From Ochromonadaceae sp. CCMP2298 (taxonomy: Eukaryota > Sar > Synurophyceae > Ochromonadales > Ochromonadaceae): 29,021 nucleotides of DNA. The notes under the pieces were generated by a model, which was not told where the DNA came from, searched no databases, and saw only the letters and a program-made list of their open reading frames with translations. A program made the position numbers and the translations under genes. The DNA lies in NCBI GenBank assembly GCA_026770595.1, contig MU633689.1:1-29021 (forward strand). Reading direction: 5' to 3'. Of the stretch, positions 26,801-29,021 are shown piece after piece. Numbering within the stretch: the first letter of the stretch is position 1; every line of letters starts with the position of its first letter.

Positions 26801-27006
26801 TCGTAGAGAAGCTCCTGGTCGGATGTCTCGAAGGCTCCTTCGTTTATTCGCTCGCGCTGGAAGTTGCTGGGGTCTCCGTAGATGCCAACGAAGCCCCGGT
26901 CGAAGGGCTGGAAGTATGTGCCGTTCGGAGTCGTCGAGCCGGGATTCAGGATACGATAACTGCCAGCTGGTCGCGCCAGTACGCATAGTAAGAGGATGTA
27001 GAGCAT
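20818..27006 (-). CDS. Large secreted multidomain protein: Cys-rich/EGF-like, Calx-beta, PA14 and filamin-type repeats
   Basis: One 6.2-kb exon, 2062 residues. ATG at 27006 was chosen because it begins a signal peptide (MLYILLLCVLARPAGS); the open frame extends upstream but without one. Residues about 65-230 are Cys-rich with EGF-like units (CDRRSGTCFCNTGYIGIDC, CNFASGLCECFPHRTGLEC). About 315-428 looks like a Calx-beta domain ending VTIIDDD. PA14-like domains lie near 532-660 (SGNYRFKVEADDHARLWV), 1406-1526 and 1890-2040 (WEGYLLSPRTDAFTLVV). Between them are roughly eight filamin/ABP280-type Ig repeats, recognised by recurring GxGL..A..G....F.V..RD.F.N, e.g. GLVGATVGVPVSFMVTLRDP and GLLGGRVGEPLEFNVLFRD. 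Many N-x-S/T sites are present. There is no C-terminal membrane segment, so it is probably secreted or cell-surface/matrix. PA14 often binds carbohydrate, but no ligand can be inferred. Confidence 0.85.
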   Translation of the reverse strand: MLYILLLCVLARPAGSYRILNPGSTTPNGTYFQPFDRGFVGIYGDPSNFQRERINEGAFETSDQELLYEGVSPRQSCPGMVGPFSDGNFFCTAREYGYCDRRSGTCFCNTGYIGIDCTECSDSHFRIGQLCFPKRLCPNDCSGAGVCNFASGLCECFPHRTGLECENLLCTKHHPLCEACTNDQCLKCAAGYYLTLEDDVCGSCFNFDPRCAGCTREEGCTVCADSTLTSVRRSGYRSSDPALPEEENTREFGITLPFGTKSPESFADAEAYFVSSTADQPLKNASISCAQGLNDDESWQCSPFTTSHIVCGHYGVFTFVYPNYEISETTTSIRMQVRRTGGGFGHAQINYYIKHFTTNDSDLIATAPYTTLQRLSFEEGVIERSFLITILDDNIVEENEVFQVVLEVPEGGGSVGAQFRTNVTIIDDDAEKLSAKLTRSLQNTTLVKAGGAIATQVQAMAANGARLSTGGEQFFALVENDVSRWSSGQRNSLRRQANVTDDGAGTYTVTSGGIQEQGVYQLRIWHAFPSSIRGEYFYDGFFESLAVQRLDHQVNFTWGTGKLIPRGSDYISVRWSGAVMPPLSGNYRFKVEADDHARLWVAGDLLLDHWHEQYVNLEPSREVFLAAGRLVEIVMEYREVRGEARARLTWARGAGPMAVIPQDRLYSLFEIDRSPVLVTVASADTYAATTECTGEGLFGATALTQSHFSVCPRDRFGNLRDDDDEFYLSTQLFSASLELLTSDSGGVGAERVTPAHLYNPLTACFDFSYTPEIAGQYTLGVIYETARGDGAAQVAGSPFLLTVGPAGLSGPRSLVHGLPSPLYAEAGRCYSFTVVARDDAQNLLYSGGADLSAYMFRVDFHAAEEGASMPIDVPSAAPTRAPTPQPSTILANAHYTTSPPSDALQDVVREGTVADHGDGNYTVQLCPVIQGTYETHILVRGRGVSNQPHKVLSLYHSRLVPSGRGTYYGQYVADSPYYLQVSHTESSGITSTAEGAGLVGATVGVPVSFMVTLRDPFDNVMRTSTPAVTLSAKLDLSPGALVDIFDYRNGSYNVRYTPLLKGANLVSVFADSAQIRGSPFSVPVADGAASAAYSFASGAGLTAGRAGDVSYFSIYSLDLHGNRKTTYTDRYNFTVGGANNITGAAQACPSPPQAGHPVCDVDDAYGGHYWASFRPLLRGDIHISAFLVDAGATELTDTLVELSNSPFTALVLPSHPRAELTDLTGDLYDCVAGVTAQVRLQLRDYFSNKLTGGRAVEVALLGVGVDWGTPEPLPPHQGLPDQPYYRGFYSGYPTYYGLPLDHMDGTLSVDYTAQAAGQYVLRVAVAEAGLNATYFNSTSFGHLSDQDQRYPSFKQGLQGVPQNVRTAVSWTGDLGRRQDVRGALGEGSFEGRFLSRAEQNISLDMRGDVEAYMGNTGPTGAIERYKFRDEYWAATWTGMITPQYAEEYVFSFQIDSASTATLRVGGRGLEFNNSQPGLLVLNTTGQGAGGSGRYNFSDTLYREFEVRFVHTTGDAQLSLFWASPSTPYAPVPASAYSHWRNASHFNTTVHPAPLCAHCSTAVGAALTSARVAVRQSFWVYARDEFDSLLQEGGDVPTMLAIGRDGVAFRGLVTDYGNSTYLVEYYATQAGDFLMYVSIGCCALHPNVGYPGELQGMAGLLVQGAPFLLHVESAPLDPTRSVAVGEGLLGGRVGEPLEFNVLFRDLHNNPTTAEDASLSVRFVFVGASDQVLPLALASQYSPSLITTQYTFQRAGSFLMYVALAPGHGANASKPIVASPFQVEMHPGKAFAPLTVCRGVGLRQARANTSAGFEVQLYDSFNNNLVRGGDRLYARLGGDAAFQAPRRDVVPRCADTQNGRTVCTYTAADAGAHRLTLRLLNSSVARPGGLGLTASYYSSPTAATAPLASTATPTSLRVARIDTTVDFSWTGSMVPLDPLGASGASTTTSGGPLGSSVRWEGYLLSPRTDAFTLVVRSLYINASIFLDDELVFDSGGTGVSLPSALRLGAAYRIVVVASSDAAGAKSAQLRWSSASIQEHTIPQFFLYDSAAEVALSPFPVAVAA

Positions 27007-27446
27007 GGTGTCTAGTCCCTGGCGGGCAGAGCCGCGGATCTGAAGTGGGGGCGATGCGCAGGCCCTAAGCGCGGTTCCAGTCGCCTCGCTCCACGTGCTG
27101 CAGCCTGGGCCGGTGAATCCAGACAACCGCAACCTCTCAGAGGCGGACAGAGAGCTGCCCGCTGCGAAAGAATGGCTTTCGCGGTGAGAAGGGGTCCAGA
27201 AGATCTCGATCGAGAGAGCTGGGAGAGCCGTCGTCTTGTGCGGGAGGGGGAAGTAACCGACGTAACTTACAACGTAACTCAGGGGACTTTTCCCAGTTTT
27301 CGGCCGCCTTTCTCCGGACTTGGTTCCAGTTTTGCCCTCGCATCGATGACTGGCTGCCGAAAGCAGGAGAGTGTGCCTCGCAAGACCGGCTTTGATTGCA
27401 CTCCCACAATAGCAGAGACCTGTCACCGGGATTAAATCCGTGGGCA
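27007..27446. other. Divergent promoter region of the large secreted-protein gene and BRX1
   Basis: 440 bases between start codons. The minus-strand frame of the large gene happens to remain open through this region, but it lacks any signal-peptide start and shows no domain. No other gene is seen. Confidence 0.6.
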
Positions 27447-28529
27447 ATGAGCGGCAAGAAGAGGACTATCAAGCAGGTGGAGGCGGTAGAGGAGGAGGAG
27501 GAGGAGGAGGAGCAGGAGGCGGAGGAGGAGGAAGAGGAGGAGGAGGAGGAAGAAGAGGTCGAGGAGGCGGAGGAGGCTGCGGAGGAGGACGAGGAGTCTG
27601 AGACTGAATTCAAACCAACTGTGGGCAGGCCAAAGATGGCGTACAACAATAAGCAGAGGGTTCTTATACTGGCCTCCAGAGGCATCACCGCTCGTTATCG
27701 CCATCTGGTGGAGGACTTCAAAAAGCTCATCCCCCATCACAAGAAGGACAACAAGCTAGACGATAAGGGAGACATCAATGCAGTCAATGAGATCGCAGAC
27801 ATGAAGAGTTGCAACCAGATTCTCTACCTGGAGACCAGGAAGCGCCAGGACCTTTACATGTATCTCGGCAAGACGCCGGAAGGACCCTCGGCGAAGTTCC
27901 ACGTGGTCAACATCCACACCATGGACGAGCTGAAGCTCACCGGCAACTGCATGCTGGGCTCGAGACCGTTGCTGAACTTCGACACGAAGTTTGACGACAA
28001 GCCGCAGTTCCAGATCTTGAAGACGATCCTGGCAGACACCTTCGGCACGCCCTACGGCCACCCCAAGAGCAAGCCCTTCAACGACAGGGTTATGTCCTTC
28101 TTCGTCGTCAAGAACAACATATGTAAGTACCATCTATTGTCTCCATCCCGTATTCATCTTAACCATATTCTAATTACTGTCTACTCTCACTTTTCGTCAC
28201 TTTCCGTCACCTCAGGGGTACGGAACTACCAGGTTATCGACAAATCCGACGGCACCACCGCCAGCGTGAAGAAGAACGAGTCTCAGCTGGTAGAGATCGG
28301 CCCCCGCTTCGTGCTCATCCCCATCCGCATCTTCAACGGCTCTCTGGGCGGCCCCACCTTATACCAGAACCCTGCGTACGTGTCTCCCAACCAGGAGCGG
28401 TCCGACTACAAGAAGAGGAAGGGCGACCGTTACGTGCAGCGGACGGGCCACTCGCAGAAGAGGCAGGCGTTCCTGTCCGAGCACGTTATGCCGGTCGATG
28501 AACTTGCCAGCATCAATGTGTTCAAATAG
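27447..28529 (+). CDS. BRX1: Ribosome biogenesis protein BRX1 (Brix domain)
   Basis: Exons 27447-28122 and 28216-28529 join in phase 1 (GTAAGT donor, CTCAG acceptor) to 329 residues; the join restores NIWVRNYQVI, the conserved I-W-x-R-N-Y-Q of the family. ATG 27447 is followed by a basic start (MSGKKRTIKQ) and a Glu-rich tract (about 14-60). The Brix domain starts near RVLILASRGITARYRHL and includes EIADMKSCNQILYLETRKR, MDELKLTGNCMLGSRPLL and GPRFVLIPIRIFNGSLGGPT. BRX1 acts in the nucleolus in 60S subunit assembly, in the early pre-60S particle with other Brix proteins. Animal and yeast proteins are about 290-350 residues, so this is complete. The intron's first bases stay in frame, so an unspliced reading also looks open. 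Confidence 0.97.
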   Translation: MSGKKRTIKQVEAVEEEEEEEEQEAEEEEEEEEEEEEVEEAEEAAEEDEESETEFKPTVGRPKMAYNNKQRVLILASRGITARYRHLVEDFKKLIPHHKKDNKLDDKGDINAVNEIADMKSCNQILYLETRKRQDLYMYLGKTPEGPSAKFHVVNIHTMDELKLTGNCMLGSRPLLNFDTKFDDKPQFQILKTILADTFGTPYGHPKSKPFNDRVMSFFVVKNNICKYHLLSPSRIHLNHILITVYSHFSSLSVTSGVRNYQVIDKSDGTTASVKKNESQLVEIGPRFVLIPIRIFNGSLGGPTLYQNPAYVSPNQERSDYKKRKGDRYVQRTGHSQKRQAFLSEHVMPVDELASINVFK

Positions 28530-28607
28530 GCGCTTATATTCAATTTTAGTTCAACAGTTTAATAACTCAAAACGCTTGCATCCTATCCTATGTATGAAGC
28601 GATTGGT

Positions 28608-29021
28608 TTACCCTTCCTCGGCGACTCCGCCCTTCGAGCATATGTATATGTAGTGCACTCCGTTCGCGTCCTCGGCGGAGGGCACCGCGGCCGCGCTGAC
28701 TGTGGGCTTGGGCACAGTGTGTACGGACACATTCCAGGAGTAGAGGTCCTCCTTCTCGAGGTAGTTGAGGCGGTTGTCGGGCACGCCGTAGGAGACGATG
28801 AAGAACACGCCGTTGGGCTTGAGCACCCTCGACACCTCGCTGCAGAACTTGGCCACGTTCGCGGTGGAGCCCTCTCCGCACAGCACAGCGTCGATGGTAG
28901 CCTTGGCGACCACCACGTCGAACGTTTCGTCGGGGAAGTCCAGAGCCGTTACGTTCATCTGCTGCCACTGGAGGGTGGGCTTGTCCTTGTAGCGGTCGAT
29001 CTGCTGGTCGATCACCACGCG
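28608..29021 (-). CDS. Class I SAM-dependent methyltransferase, EEF1AKMT4/METTL13-like (C-terminal part)
   Basis: The frame is open to the window edge, so the N-terminal part, including the SAM-binding glycine motif, lies outside. About 137 residues remain. They start with RVVIDQQIDRY, the strand and helix after motif I. Then come LDFPDETFDVVVAKATIDAV (motif IV region, with the D-V-V-x-K-x-T-x-D-A pattern of this family), EVSRVLKPNGVFFIVSYGVP (the post-catalytic strand) and a final HYIYICSKGG strand. Known relatives include lysine methyltransferases of elongation factor 1A, but the substrate cannot be read from this part. The last residues after SKGG are short, so the C-terminus is complete. 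It converges on BRX1 with 78 bases between the stops. Confidence 0.85.
   Translation of the reverse strand, partial: RVVIDQQIDRYKDKPTLQWQQMNVTALDFPDETFDVVVAKATIDAVLCGEGSTANVAKFCSEVSRVLKPNGVFFIVSYGVPDNRLNYLEKEDLYSWNVSVHTVPKPTVSAAAVPSAEDANGVHYIYICSKGGVAEEG

Noticed and set aside
27007-27447. Upstream extension of the large secreted protein's frame to 27447
   Set aside because: The frame is open, but the signal peptide starts at 27006; the extension has no domain and would bury the signal sequence.

Overview
This is nuclear DNA from a GC-rich eukaryote, and I read eleven protein genes in it. There are 17 introns inferred by joining exons in frame; all are GT-AG and short, often with C-rich tracts before the acceptor. 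Two features point to a flagellated alga with a secondary plastid of red-algal origin. First, the chloroplast-type SRP54 starts with a bipartite leader, a signal peptide followed by Phe at the predicted +1 site (VLS|FQMP), which is typical of stramenopiles, haptophytes and cryptophytes. Second, a cilium gene (CFAP20) lies beside a probable CEP78. I cannot name the species.

Layout: (1) 1-902, microsatellite and a foldback element, no gene seen. (2) 903-4114 (+), an unrecognised five-exon gene with a short ordered N-terminus, a very long low-complexity tail and a C-terminal VIDLT. (3) 4384-5063 (+), a three-exon SelM/Sep15-type selenoprotein with an in-frame TGA and a SECIS-like hairpin at 5130-5193. 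(4) 5834-6994 (+), a tetraspanin-like membrane protein. (5) 7194-7563, an inverted/direct repeat element. (6) 7820-11954 (+), a leucine-rich repeat protein resembling CEP78. (7) 12820-13585 (-), CFAP20. (8) 14190-16016 (+), PRP38. (9) 16146-18201 (-), plastid SRP54. (10) 18566-20485 (+), a WDR76/CMR1-like WD40 protein. (11) 20818-27006 (-), a secreted intronless 2062-residue protein with Cys-rich/EGF-like, Calx-beta, PA14 and filamin-like repeats. (12) 27447-28529 (+), BRX1. (13) 28608-29021 (-), a methyltransferase cut by the window edge.

The genes do not form one pathway; they are mostly housekeeping genes (splicing, ribosome assembly, plastid protein targeting, cilium) packed closely, with several divergent and convergent pairs. 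The most notable items are the selenoprotein, which conventional gene finding would truncate or miss because its Sec codon reads as a stop, and two families of non-autonomous inverted-repeat elements. One of these is present twice, about 13.7 kb apart, with the second copy inside the divergent CFAP20/PRP38 promoter region.
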